From assembly GCA_037044905.1 (NCBI GenBank), contig JBAOKB010000161.1:124001-188000 (forward strand): a stretch of 64,000 nt of DNA, read 5' to 3'. Under the pieces are notes generated by a model. That model was not told where the DNA came from. It was given only the letters and a program-made list of their open reading frames with translations, and ran no database searches. A program made the translations under genes and the position numbers. Origin of the DNA: Hortaea werneckii. Its lineage: Eukaryota; Ascomycota; Dothideomycetes; Mycosphaerellales; Teratosphaeriaceae. Below, in pieces: positions 45,421-55,586 of the stretch. The first letter of the stretch is position 1; the number at the start of each line of letters is the position of its first letter.

Positions 45421-46392
45421 CTACCTGCCATCCAGACTCAACCCACTAACCCACGCAATCCCCATACCCAACCCACTCGTCAGCGCAGCCATAACAAAGT
45501 TGACCCCATTATTCGTCAACCAATCCCTCCCCATAACCCCTCGACTACCACCCTCCTTCGACCCATCCTTAACCAACACCCTCTGCCCCCCAGGCCCCTC
45601 AACCACCTTCCCACTCCCCTTATCCGTAACCGTCACCTGCGTCAAAGCCCCCAACACCGAATCGACCACGGACCCCACCAACCCCATAAAACTCACCAAC
45701 GCCGCCGTCCGCGCATCCATCGTCATCCCCGCAACCCCTTCACCCCCAGAACAAAACCTCAACGCCAAAACCGCCGTCACAGTCAAAAGACACGACCCGA
45801 GCGCCCCATACCCCAACCCTTCCATCGTCACCCCTCCGTTCGTCCCCCGCGCCACTTTCCGCCAGGGAGCCGTGATCAGAAACGGACTCCCGCTCGCCAG
45901 GATCCCCAGCTCCGACGAGAACGTATCAGCTGCGACCGCCGCATACTGCACCAGCACCCCTATCGGCAACACCCTCTCCAGATTCGGCACCGAAGGCCCA
46001 GCAGCTAGCGGCAAATGCGAGGAAATAAACGGCCCCTTCGCGTTCCGCAGGATCCACGTATGCGCCACGATAAGCACACAAGCGACCCCGGAATTCGCGA
46101 GCACTTGCACCGCACTCCGCGGCCCTTCCCCGCCTGCTCCGCCTGTCGACGACGTCGTGAGCGTCTGTTTGGCTTTATGCCCGATCCGGGTTACCAGGGT
46201 CCCGAGCAGGAAGAAGAGCATCAGCAGCCAGAAGAAGGCGGGATAAGGGTGTAGCATGTGGATTGTGGCGGAGGCTATTCCGGTTAGGATCCCTGGGATC
46301 GTGAGTTTGGAGCGGAGGTGCGAGTAGGTTACTAGTAGGACGGTGGCGGTTATTTGGGGGATGTGGGTTTGGAGGAAGTTGGTGAGGTCCAT
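45421..46392 (-). CDS. DUF92/TMEM19 family membrane protein
   Basis: Integral membrane protein, single exon. ATG 46392 (MDLTNFLQTHIPQI) gives 323 residues and fits the family start; an in-frame ATG at 46566 would add 58 residues that read like leader sequence. Conserved DUF92 features include LVTRIGHKAKQ, LANSGVACVL, AAVAADTFSSELGIL, the GGVTMEGLGYGALGS turn, GLVGSVVDSVLGALTQ and the C-terminal NNGVNFVMAALTSGLGMGI. Related proteins include TMEM19 and plant/algal phytyl-phosphate kinase (VTE6); an enzymatic role for the fungal proteins is not established. The 3' end converges closely with the repeat gene. Confidence 0.88.
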   Translation of the reverse strand: MDLTNFLQTHIPQITATVLLVTYSHLRSKLTIPGILTGIASATIHMLHPYPAFFWLLMLFFLLGTLVTRIGHKAKQTLTTSSTGGAGGEGPRSAVQVLANSGVACVLIVAHTWILRNAKGPFISSHLPLAAGPSVPNLERVLPIGVLVQYAAVAADTFSSELGILASGSPFLITAPWRKVARGTNGGVTMEGLGYGALGSCLLTVTAVLALRFCSGGEGVAGMTMDARTAALVSFMGLVGSVVDSVLGALTQVTVTDKGSGKVVEGPGGQRVLVKDGSKEGGSRGVMGRDWLTNNGVNFVMAALTSGLGMGIAWVSGLSLDGR

Positions 46393-46844
46393 TTTTTTTT
46401 TTATGGTATGACTGCTCGGGAGCAGCGGGGATGTTGTGGAACTGTCTGCAAGAGGGTGATGTGGGTTGCAGGTAGCTAGCCGGGTGGTGAGAGGTGTTGT
46501 TTGTGTGAGGTCGGCAAGTTTGCCTGTTCGCCGGCTGCGGTTGCTGTTTACGTCAGGTGATGTCATTGGTTGGCCAAATCATTGAATGGTATTGCACTTA
46601 TGAAAATCAGATTGAAGATGTTACGCTTGTAACATGGGGTATCTTATCTCTCTATGCATTTTGTCCGTGTGTGCAGATGATTTAGGTGTCATGCCTAAGA
46701 ACACCTCGAAGTCACCTGCCTAAGCCAGAGCCGATAAACATAATCGACGCCTCCGCCACTCCCGCCCAAGAAAACCTCATCATCATTCCGCCCTCTGAAG
46801 AAAGACACTGGCTTCTCCCGCTGACACCTACAAACAGTGTCTAA
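46393..46844. other. Intergenic region
   Basis: About 450 bp starting with an A/T homopolymer just upstream of the DUF92 ATG; promoter of that gene and 3' flank of the G-patch gene. Nothing else recognised. Confidence 0.4.
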
Positions 46845-47656
46845 TCACCTTCCCCTCTTCGCCCGCCTAAACGCCCCCAAATCCAACCCCTCATGTCCCT
46901 GACTCTGCCCCAAATACCTCTCCACCTCCTCACTCCTATAGAAAGCATTCCGCAACCCCTCCGCCTTCTTCCTGCCCTCCTGATCCCTTTCTCGCACTTT
47001 TCCCGCGTCTAACCTCTCCGCCTTCCCTTTGCCCTTCGCTATCCCTTCATCATCAACCGTCCCACCTAACCCCACCCGATCTTTCTTCTCCCTCGCCTGT
47101 ATGGGGTATAAACGTCCTGTGTTCCCGTCCGCGCCGAGTCCGATTCGACTATCGGGGTCCCAGCCTTGGGATTCCAGCACGGCGAGCCCTTTGCGTTTGC
47201 GGTCTAAGTGGGAAGGCGGGTGCGAGTGTGTCAGGGCTATTTGGTGGGTGAGGCTGGATTGGTGCGCGAGTTCTTGTCCTGGGGGATAGGACGGTGGCAG
47301 GTTGGACATGGCGTCGGTTCTAGGGTGGTAGTGGTTGTAGAGGATGCATTATTGTTTTGTTTTGCATGCGGAGATGGAGGACGAGGGGTACTTTCGTCCT
47401 GGGTAGGAGGTGCTGATGTAGGACGTTCAAGGGCCTTTTTGTTTGTGTTGTTCTTCAAGACTATCGAGAGGTATTTATCGGCGGCTGAAGATGATGATGC
47501 AGGTGTCGTCGGTAAGCTTGTACTCTGCCGGTGGTCATGGGTGGAGGAGGATGGTACGAACTGGATCCGCTTGCGCTTTATGCCGGCGCCAAAGTATCGT
47601 TGGTCGCGGAGTGGGATCTCATATTCGTCTTCTTCGGCAGGTAAGGTGGTGGCCAT
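46845..47656 (-). CDS. G-patch protein with one apparent frameshift
   Basis: RNA-processing-type protein. ATG 47656 starts a segment with EYEIPLRDQRYFGAGIKRKR and a CPTCHRPIP Cys motif. Near 47281-47285 (a run of five G, C on the coding strand) one base appears to be missing, after which the protein continues QELAHQSSLTHQIALTHSHP, then a G-patch: KGLAVLESQGWDPDSRIGLG with the following GRLYPIQAREKKDRVGLG. The C-terminus is basic and ends RRAKRGR. Total about 270 residues when joined. The layout (Cys motif, HQ/HS helix, G-patch) matches an ascomycete G-patch family related to GPANK1-type proteins. Confidence 0.8.
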
Positions 47657-47915
47657 TTGTGGTGAGAGTGTATGTATCCAACATGGAGTACAATACGTCT
47701 ATACCGTATGAGTTTCAGAGGAAGTGTTCTGTTCCTGTACCTGTCTACCTGCAGGAAGCTTATCGGCAAGCTTATCGCATCAGGTTAAGCCCGCAATCTC
47801 CGTCCGAGTGCGACTTCGACTTCCATTGTTGCGTGTAGGGGACAGCATCCATTGTATCAATTGGTATGGTGAGGTGGTGTGCATAACCATTCTTTAATCC
47901 ATTCAAGCCGCCGCC

Positions 47916-49302
47916 ATGCCCGTCTACATGGCCGTGTCGGGCCTCCTCGACGGCCTCGACTCCATCCCCTTCATCTGGCCCCTCCTGAAGACCCTCCCCT
48001 GCCTCGCCATCCTCTACCTCCTCAAGACCTTCTTCTCCGGCGCCAGCAACACCAGCGAACGCAACATGCACGGCAAAGTCGTCATGGTCACTGTAAGAAA
48101 TCTTCATATACCTCGGGCATCCCTGTGCTCCGGCTGAGCAGTCATCTGGCTTGATGTAGGGAGGAACAAGCGGAGTCGGCGAGGCCATCGTACGAGGACT
48201 GGCCCAACGCGGCGCCCAGATTGTCCTGCTCACTCAGCACCCACTCGGCGATCCATTCCTTGTGGAATACATTGAAGACATCCGCAACGAGACCGACAAC
48301 CATCTCATCACCGCCGAACAAGTCGATCTCGCCTCCCTCCACAGCATCCGCACTTTTGCAACCAAATGGATCGACAATGCCCCACCCCGCCGTCTCGACA
48401 TGATCATCCTGTGCGCCAACACCACCACCCCAAGCAAGGGCAAAGTGGAAAGCACATCCGAAGGCGTCGAGCTGAACTGGCAGCTCAACTACCTCGCCAA
48501 CTTCCACCTCCTCTCCATCCTCTCCCCGGCCCTCCGCGCCCAGCCACCCGACCGAGACGTGCGTGTCATCTTCGGCACATGCAGCAGCTACATGGGCGGC
48601 GACCTCCTCCACATCACCCAATCCCCATCTACTCCTTCCACCCAACAATCCAACAAGAAATCCTCCCAATCCCCTCCCAAATCCACCACCGCACCCAAAC
48701 CATCCCCCACCAAATTCAGCCCCGCCAACGCCCACGCCACCTCCAAACTCGCCCTGACCACCTTCGCCCTCGCCTTCCAAAAACACCTCTCCTCCTACAA
48801 ACGGCCCGACGGGATGCCCAACAACACCAAAGTCCTGCTCGCCGACCCAGGCCTCTGCCGCACCCCGGGCACCCGTCGCTGGCTGACCTGGGGCAGCCTC
48901 TCCGGCCTCGCCCTCTACCTCTGCCTCTACCCGCTCTGGTGGCTGCTCCTCAAATCCCCCGCCATGGGCGCCGAGTCCTTCTTCTACGCCGCCATGGGCG
49001 AGGAGTTCACCAAGGGGACCGGTGGCGGGTGGATGATCAAGGAAGTCCAGGTCCGGCCACCTTTACGGAAAGAAGTCGAGGATGAGGAGGTGCAGGGGAA
49101 GTTGTGGAGGTATTCCGAGGAGATGGTGGAGGAGGGGGAGCGGAGGGGGAAGGAGGGTAGGGCTAAGATCCAGAGGGAGGAGAAGGAGAGTAAGGAGGAG
49201 GCGGAGGCGGTGAGGGAGATGGAGGATTATAAGACGAAGGTCGGGAAGAAGGAAGGGAAGAAGATGGAGGGGAGTCGGAGGGGGAAGAAGGGGAGTGCGT
49301 GA
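47916..49302 (+). CDS. Membrane-anchored short-chain dehydrogenase/reductase (Env9-like)
   Basis: Two exons, 47916..48092 and 48160..49302 (intron 67 nt, GTAAGA...TGTAG), 439 residues. An N-terminal hydrophobic segment (IWPLLKTLPCLAILYLL) precedes the NAD(P)-binding TGGTSGVGEAI motif, which is split by the intron exactly after the Thr. Later segments are DMIILCANTT, LNYLANFHLLSIL and RVIFGTCSSYMGG. The expected YxxxK is replaced by His251-x3-Lys255 in NAHATSKLALTTFALAFQKH. A second hydrophobic segment (LSGLALYLCLYPLWWLLL) follows, then a long Lys/Glu-rich tail. This layout fits fungal SDRs related to yeast Env9 (lipid-droplet oxidoreductase). If the Tyr really is lost, activity may be altered. 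Confidence 0.87.
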
Positions 49303-50231
49303 TTTGAAGTGTTTGTTTTACTTTGGTCTGAGTCCCCTTTTTCTGTTGGAGTGGGACGAGGGATGGGTAGTCTTAGCTACGGCTCCCATTGGCTTTCAAG
49401 TGGTTTCGACAAGAGCCAAATCTAAAAGTTTGATCTTGTCTTCTTTAGTTCAATCCTCGTTCTCAACTGTCCTCCTCTTTGTGCGCAATGTAACGACGAC
49501 TCCTCTTTTTTTTTTTTTTCTTTCTTTCTTCCTTTTCTTTTTTTTTTTTTTTTCTCTCCCCTCCCCTCCGCTCTCTTTCCCGCTAAGCTATTAATTACTT
49601 GGGTCCCTTATTCTTAAGTCGGAACCTACCTAGATTTTATATTGGAGCTATATCATCTAGCTTAAAGAGGAGACGGTTATAAATGTCTACGGTCGTCTTC
49701 TAGGAGCATCCTAAAGTGAACACGTCCGCGACCCCTATCGCTTAGGGTTGTAGAGGGTTGCTTAGGGTTACACGGGGTACGGGTAATAAGTATACATTTC
49801 CCCCTTCTACCTTCTTCTCGGTCTAGACTGGCGGATTAATATCTTATGCTACGAGCTGTAGCTAGGTTGTTTTGCTTTTCTAGGCGTTTAAATCTACCAT
49901 GCTCTATATATACCCAATTTTGGGGCGTGGGGGGAGGGGGTGGGGGGTTAAGGGTTTGCTTACTTTATAGTAGTCTTCGAATTCTCTCGGACGCAATGCT
50001 GTCGGAGGACAGGGATGGAAGAAGGTTAGAGAGATGGAGCCAATGGGGAATCAAACAGAGGAAGAGAAATATTGAGGGAAAAGAAAAGAAAAAGAAAAAG
50101 ACGAGAAACAAAAAAAGATAAGGAATCGAGGACTCTCATCTCGGGAAATATTCATGTTCGCAAGCAATTTCTTGGTATTTCTTGTTTTCAGCTAGAAGTC
50201 TCACGTTGCATAGATGAGGGAACCCCCCCCA
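49303..50231. other. Convergent, compositionally odd intergenic region
   Basis: About 930 bp. It holds a long T/CT-rich tract, then a TA-rich stretch (49590-49910) poor in CpA and TpG, two interstitial TTAGGG-type hexamers, a G-rich run near 49922-49947 and an A/G-rich tract near 50060-50115. No gene. It may be a decayed, RIP-affected element. Confidence 0.45.
49501..49575 (+). repeat. Poly-T / (CTTT)n low-complexity tract
   Basis: Long pyrimidine tract dominated by T with CTTT interruptions, downstream of the SDR gene. Confidence 0.85.
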
Positions 50232-52526
50232 TCACTCCTGCACCTCCTGCACCTTCGGTTGCTCCTTCGGCCTCCCCTTCCTATCCACCCGCTCATCCCG
50301 CGGATCAAACCCGCCATTCCCCCACAACGCCCACTCCGGCGTCGGCGCTCCCACGTAATCCTCCGGCGCGAAGGCCTTCCCGCTCTCCAGGCAGTCGAAG
50401 AAGCGCGGGTAGTCGATCAGGGTATGCCATTTCTTCTCGGCGGCGGGGTTGTCTTTCTCGGCCTCCGGGATCCGGTAGAATCGCTCCCGGTCCGCGAGCA
50501 GGATGCAGCAGGAATGCGCGTGTTCGGCGCCGATGCCGTAGTCGAGACCGCGGTTCGCGAGGGCTTTTTCCAGCGCGAGTACGAACGCCGTGACTTCTTG
50601 GTAGAAGGGCACGTTTTGCATGCTCAGTCCGGCGCCTTTGCTTGTCGAGGTTCCGCAGTACGTTACCCCTTTCACTTCTACGAACCCTGGTCGTGCTGTC
50701 TCGACCAAGTTCGCGTAACCCTCTGCTTCCTCCTCGATGTTGAATCCCTTCACTAAGGTTAGTCGGAAGACTGTGCGATGCGTGAAGCGTTTCCGGCCTA
50801 GGATCTCCATGCATCGCAGGAACCGCTCCCAGTAATCGCGGTGCAGCGGGCGGTCGATCTGGCGGAGCATCTCCTTGTTACTCGCGTCGATGGAAACGTA
50901 AAGTTGCGTCACGGGACCTAGGGCTTCCAGCTGATCGGGATGTTGGGCGTTACAGACTAGGAAGCTTGAGATCCGCTCTCGATGTAACATTGCCAGCAAG
51001 TCGTTGATGTAAGGATAGAAGATCGGCTCCCCGACGAGGGAGAGCGCACAATGCCTGATCCGCATGGCTTCCTGGAACCTTTCAGCGCGCACACCGGGAA
51101 CGCCTCGCATCATTTTGATCTTCTTGTAATGGCCTTCTTTCATCCCCTGGAAGACGGGTTCAGGCGGGTCGACAGTCCAGCGCCAGGTTGTCCCTACGGG
51201 ATTCGTACCGTGCCGCCAGCAGAAGACGCATTTGTTCGAGCAGGACAGGGATGGTGTTGCTTCCATGCAGAGGTGCGATTGGATGCCGTAAAAGGAGAAT
51301 TTGTAGCAGGATCCCCTCCCGCGCAGGGCGGATTTGGTCCATCGGCAGATCTTGACGCCCGAGTGAGAGCCAACGATGGTGTAGCCTTGTTTGGTTAGGG
51401 CGCTGTAAGTCGGAGATGTTTCCGGGACCATAGGCTTCGGCGGTGGGGGTTGGGTGGTGGAAGTGGGTTTGCTGGTGGTGAAGTCGGCGGGAATGGGAGC
51501 TTTAAGATCCTCGAGGTCGTCGGTTTTGGAACGGTTGGCTGCTTTGCGTTTGGGTTTGCGTGGGGCGGCTGTTTCGTCTTCGTCTTCCGAGGCTTCGTCG
51601 GCGCTCTCTATGGGCTCGCCGCTGCCTGGGACACCCTCGCCTAAACCTTTGCCTTCTGCTAGATCCTTCATGATGCTACTGACACCCTCCGTCCATTCTT
51701 TGAGCATAACATCGGCTTCAACCTTTTTGCTCACATCACCGAACCCTAGTGGAAACCCTCTCTTCCTTCCCGTCAACCGAGCCATCCACTTATCAGCATC
51801 CACCGCCTGTGTACAGAAACCCTCAGCTTCTGAAGGCCACTCGTGCTTGTCTCCCAACCCAAAAACACTATAACCCGCCAATCCTGAGAGCGGGGCAGTG
51901 TCGATTCGGAAATCATGATGGGTCTCCTGCAGGTGTTCCAGAAAGTTGGACAGATTTGTATCGATGTTGTAGGTCGGCAGAAGCAAGAGGTAGAAATGAG
52001 CGGTCTTCTCGGCCTTGGGAATGGATAGGAAGAAGTCGTCGTATTCCGTATCGGCGAGATCGTGTAACTGTGGCTCTAGGATAGACGAGGGTGAAGACGC
52101 AGCCAAGTCTTGAGCGACGGATTCGGCGTAGACCTTGGTAGAGCCGCCCAGTGTATAGTAGAAGATGATGGGTTGGACCTTCTCTATGACTTGAGCGTCT
52201 TGACTCGCGGCCGACTTGGACTTCTTCGTACCTGTCACTCGCTTGGGTCCCGGTTTGGGTCGTTGGACGGTTGGCTTCGGTGTTGGTGCCTCGTAGTGGT
52301 CTGCGTCGGCTAGTGTCTCCTTTGCTGACGGAACAGCCAGCGGCTTCTCGTCCACGGGCGTGAGCACCGGCGGGGTCAAAACCTCTTTGCTCTTGCGGGT
52401 CCGCCAGTGCACGGCCAGGCGCAGGACGGCGAAGAGGAGGCCGGCGGAGAGCAGCACCTCGGCGCGGTGGGCATGCCAGAGGAACAGCAACTCCTCCGGC
52501 AGCTGCAATATCTTCTCCATGTCCAT
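50232..52526 (-). CDS. TYW1: tRNA wybutosine-synthesising protein 1 (TYW1)
   Basis: Radical-SAM enzyme that converts N1-methylguanosine-37 of tRNA-Phe plus pyruvate to 4-demethylwyosine. Single exon of 764 residues from ATG 52526. An N-terminal hydrophobic segment (FLWHAHRAEVLLSAGLLFAV) suggests membrane anchoring. Next is a flavodoxin-like domain (IIFYYTLGGSTKVYAESVAQ; SGLAGYSVFGLGDKHEW), a charged linker, and the radical-SAM core with the Cys triad CSNKCVFCW, preceded by SHLCMEATPSLS. The partner segments (RHCALSLVGEPIFYP; QLYVSIDASNKEMLRQIDRP; EVKGVTYCGTSTS) match the family. It shares a 473-bp divergent promoter with the MCH1-like gene. No frame problems. Confidence 0.96.
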   Translation of the reverse strand: MDMEKILQLPEELLFLWHAHRAEVLLSAGLLFAVLRLAVHWRTRKSKEVLTPPVLTPVDEKPLAVPSAKETLADADHYEAPTPKPTVQRPKPGPKRVTGTKKSKSAASQDAQVIEKVQPIIFYYTLGGSTKVYAESVAQDLAASSPSSILEPQLHDLADTEYDDFFLSIPKAEKTAHFYLLLLPTYNIDTNLSNFLEHLQETHHDFRIDTAPLSGLAGYSVFGLGDKHEWPSEAEGFCTQAVDADKWMARLTGRKRGFPLGFGDVSKKVEADVMLKEWTEGVSSIMKDLAEGKGLGEGVPGSGEPIESADEASEDEDETAAPRKPKRKAANRSKTDDLEDLKAPIPADFTTSKPTSTTQPPPPKPMVPETSPTYSALTKQGYTIVGSHSGVKICRWTKSALRGRGSCYKFSFYGIQSHLCMEATPSLSCSNKCVFCWRHGTNPVGTTWRWTVDPPEPVFQGMKEGHYKKIKMMRGVPGVRAERFQEAMRIRHCALSLVGEPIFYPYINDLLAMLHRERISSFLVCNAQHPDQLEALGPVTQLYVSIDASNKEMLRQIDRPLHRDYWERFLRCMEILGRKRFTHRTVFRLTLVKGFNIEEEAEGYANLVETARPGFVEVKGVTYCGTSTSKGAGLSMQNVPFYQEVTAFVLALEKALANRGLDYGIGAEHAHSCCILLADRERFYRIPEAEKDNPAAEKKWHTLIDYPRFFDCLESGKAFAPEDYVGAPTPEWALWGNGGFDPRDERVDRKGRPKEQPKVQEVQE

Positions 52527-52999
52527 GATCGGGAGTTGGCGGGGTTTGGTCGCAACACGTGCAGCCGTGCACTCGCAAGGCGCAATGGGGATCCCGTCTC
52601 CAGTTGTGGGAAGTTCACTTTGAGGGGAACTTTCGAAAACCCCACCATCAGACGCAAGGGAAGGTCGGCCGAGCAAACAAGCATCTCACAGTCCGGGCAG
52701 ATCCGTCGGGCTCGGCTCACGGAACTCGGGTCGGGTCGGGATACGATAAGGATAAGACCATGACGCATACAGCAGCAGTTTCCCTTGATAAGGCAGCACA
52801 TCACGAGCCGGCACGCGACTCGCGCAAGACCCAGCTGACCGACTTCGTCAATCCACCGCCATCCTCCCCTTCACCTTACCCACTGCACGCTTGTCGTCGC
52901 AGCCTCTCCTCGCGCCAGCATGTTTGTCAGGTAACCCGTCTCGTGTCCAACTCCGCTCACGAGCATCTCGCCCACCTTCCTACCTGTCCGCCCGCCAGC
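52527..52999. other. Bidirectional promoter between TYW1 and MCH1-like gene
   Basis: 473 bp. It contains a TCGGGTCGGGTCGGG-like direct repeat near 52722-52740. The MCH1 frame is open across part of it but looks like leader sequence. Confidence 0.45.
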
Positions 53000-55000
53000 A
53001 TGCCTCCCTCCCGCGCCCATTCCCGCCCCTCCTCCCACCGCTCCGCCAACGGTGACGGGAACGGCAGCCCGCAGATCGGCAAGCTAGAATATCAACCCGG
53101 AGGACGTCCGCTCCTCACCCCCGACACGCCTCGGGCTTCACACCAGAGCTCTCCCCGCGCGAGCAGCGAACAGTCCCGCTCCTACGCCGGCTCCTTCTTC
53201 TCCGACGTGGCCGAGGGCATTGCCACCCAGCAGCGCAGCAAAATCAATCGGCAGGTCCTGCGCTACCTGAGCTTTGCCTGGGCTATCATCAACTGCCTCG
53301 GGGCCGGCTCCATTACCGCCTATAGTCTGTACGCCCCGCTCTTCCAGCGCCGATTACATTACACCCAGCTCCAGGTCAATGGCGTCTCCATCACTGCCGA
53401 ACTGGCCATGTACCTGCCTGTGCCACTGTTCGGCTTCCTATGTGATCGCTTCGGCCCGGGCGTGCCTTCTCTCCTCGCCGGCGTGCTCTTCGGCCTCGGC
53501 TATGTCCTCGCCGCATTTACCTACGCTTCTGGTCCACCGCCGAGCGCAGGCGGAGATGGTAGGCCCTACTGGTCGATGATCTTGGCCTTCATCCCAATCG
53601 GTTGCGGGACGAGCTGTATGTATCTCAGCGCTGTCACTACTTGCGCGAAGAATTTCGGTCGCGGGAAGTATAAGGGTCTTGCGCTGGCTTTGCCGATTGC
53701 CTGCTTCGGGTTGAGTGGGATGTGGGAGAGTCAAGTCGGTTCGCAGCTACTTTATGAGCGATTACCCGGGGGTGGCAAGGGAGAGGTGGATGTGTACAGA
53801 TTCTTTCTTTTCTTGGGATGCTTCTTGCTCGCTGCTGGCGCAATGGGATTCTTTGCTTTGCGCATTGTGGGTGAGGAGGAGCTAATTGACGAAGCGGTGG
53901 AGGAGCTCGAAGCGAGCGGATTGCTTGAAGACAGTGCCTTCTTCCAACCGAGCAATAGAGATGTCACCTCTCGTCACACGAGGGTTGATCAGCTGGCATA
54001 CGGCACTTTACCTACTGGCGATCGTAGACTAAGTGCCGAAGAAGTGGATGAGTTGCATCAGAAAGCCGCAGAGCATCGCGCATACCTAGCTGAACAAGAC
54101 CGCAAGAAAGCTTGGCTTCTGAACGAGGAGACTAGACGGTTCCTTACAGACAAAACTATGTGGTGGCTCGCAGCCGGCTTCTTCCTCGTCACTGGACCCG
54201 GTGAAGCCTTCATCAACAACCTCGGAACCATCATCGGAACTCTCTACCCACCTCCAACTTCCCTCTCCGACGACACCCAACCCAAAAAGACAACGGCCGC
54301 CACCCACGTCTCCATCGTCGCCATCACCTCAACTATCGCCCGCATCCTCACAGGCACTCTAACCGACATCCTCGCCCCGACGGCCCCACGCCACCAGCAC
54401 CGCCGGGGTCCCAACAGCCTCCAAAACTCCACCACCTCCCTCCCCCACCCTTCCGACCCCGCCCCGCTCCCTACTACATCGCCCGGCTTCCACCTAAGCC
54501 GCATCACCTTCCTCATCACCTTCTCCCTCCTCATGTCCCTCGGCCAGCTCCTCCTCGCCACCGGCCTCCTCCAGAACCACGGCCACCTCTTCTGGCTCGT
54601 CAGCGCCTCCATCGGTGCGGGCTACGGCGCCGTCTTCTCCCTCACCCCCATCATCGTCTCCGTCGTCTGGGGCGTCGAGAACTTCGGCACTAATTGGGGA
54701 ATCGTTGCTACGGCTCCTGCCATCGGCGCAACGGTGTGGGGGCTGGTGTATAGTGCTGTGTACCAAGGGGCGGCGGATAGCAGGACCGACGTGAATGGGG
54801 TTTATGGTGGCTGGGCAGTTGCGCACCCGGAGGAGCGAGTTCAGGCTCAGGTGCTGGTGGAGGAGAGATTGTGCTACGGCGCCATGTGCTATGCGCCTAC
54901 GTTCTGGGCTATGGCGGCCAGTGTCTGGGTCGCGTGTGGGCTGTGGACGTACGCTTGGAGGGGTCCAGGAGGGTGGTTAAGTAGGGGGATCGCGGTGTAG
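53000..55000 (+). CDS. MCH1: MCH1-like MFS transporter
   Basis: Monocarboxylate-transporter-homologue family protein, probably vacuolar in yeast. ATG 53000 (MPPSRAHS) gives 666 residues; the frame is open further upstream but reads like leader. A ~75-residue Ser/Arg-rich tail precedes the first membrane segment (LRYLSFAWAIINCLGAGSIT). Conserved pieces are GFLCDRFGPGVPSLLAG, IPIGCGTSCMYLSAVTTC, KTMWWLAAGFFLVTGPGEAF with INNLGTIIGTLY, and WGVENFGTNWGIVATAPAIG. A long hydrophilic middle loop (Asp/Glu-rich, ~130 residues) and a second Pro/Thr-rich loop separate the two six-helix halves, as usual in Mch1. No frame breaks; transported substrate unknown. Confidence 0.9.
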   Translation: MPPSRAHSRPSSHRSANGDGNGSPQIGKLEYQPGGRPLLTPDTPRASHQSSPRASSEQSRSYAGSFFSDVAEGIATQQRSKINRQVLRYLSFAWAIINCLGAGSITAYSLYAPLFQRRLHYTQLQVNGVSITAELAMYLPVPLFGFLCDRFGPGVPSLLAGVLFGLGYVLAAFTYASGPPPSAGGDGRPYWSMILAFIPIGCGTSCMYLSAVTTCAKNFGRGKYKGLALALPIACFGLSGMWESQVGSQLLYERLPGGGKGEVDVYRFFLFLGCFLLAAGAMGFFALRIVGEEELIDEAVEELEASGLLEDSAFFQPSNRDVTSRHTRVDQLAYGTLPTGDRRLSAEEVDELHQKAAEHRAYLAEQDRKKAWLLNEETRRFLTDKTMWWLAAGFFLVTGPGEAFINNLGTIIGTLYPPPTSLSDDTQPKKTTAATHVSIVAITSTIARILTGTLTDILAPTAPRHQHRRGPNSLQNSTTSLPHPSDPAPLPTTSPGFHLSRITFLITFSLLMSLGQLLLATGLLQNHGHLFWLVSASIGAGYGAVFSLTPIIVSVVWGVENFGTNWGIVATAPAIGATVWGLVYSAVYQGAADSRTDVNGVYGGWAVAHPEERVQAQVLVEERLCYGAMCYAPTFWAMAASVWVACGLWTYAWRGPGGWLSRGIAV

Positions 55001-55586
55001 CCTTCTCATCTTAATGCGGACGGTCTGTTTCCGTATAGCTCGAGTAGCGCCTCTCAAGTCCCAAGTCGTCTCCTACATCTAGTGCCATTGTGCCTCATCT
55101 CCTCCCCTTCCCGTTTCCTTCGAGGCTGTAGTGCTTTCAAAATACAGAGGAGAGGTTGTACCGTGCTTGGTCATTCTGATTCTCGGGATGAGACCCGGTG
55201 CATTTTTTGCATGCAATCTATTCCTCATCTTCTTGCAATATCTGGAGGATGGAACCGCAAGACGCTAGGCAAAACTGGTTGGTCATTTATCTGCTTTATT
55301 TTGAATCATAATTATTCTTTTCTTCCAAACTTTCTAATGCTTTGGGCCCCGCCAGCCCTCGGAACTGGATGTACCCAGTCTTGGCACACGTGCAGCCTCC
55401 AGCGGGGCGGGCGAGTCTCTCCACCGCTGTGAGAAACGAGCAAGTACACTATACATGCATATGCAGTGGGCAACGCCGCCAGTCGCGGTCCTCTGGCTGT
55501 CGTAGCTGGCCCCACGGCGGCTTTCAAAGTTGGCTGCGAGAGCGGTATCGCAACCCCGTGTGGCTATCTATTACGAGATACCTAGC
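55001..55586. other. Intergenic region before the Zn2Cys6 regulator
   Basis: About 590 bp between two plus-strand genes. The regulator's frame is open upstream to about 55530 but without an ATG. Nothing else recognised. Confidence 0.4.

Noticed and set aside
45412..46246. Plus-strand Pro/His/Arg-rich frames of ~200-250 codons
   Set aside because: Antisense to the DUF92 gene; the repetitive His/Pro/Arg composition is typical of an antisense shadow.
49741..49770. True telomere or chromosome end
   Set aside because: Only two or three TTAGGG-type units, flanked on both sides by genes; at most interstitial relics.
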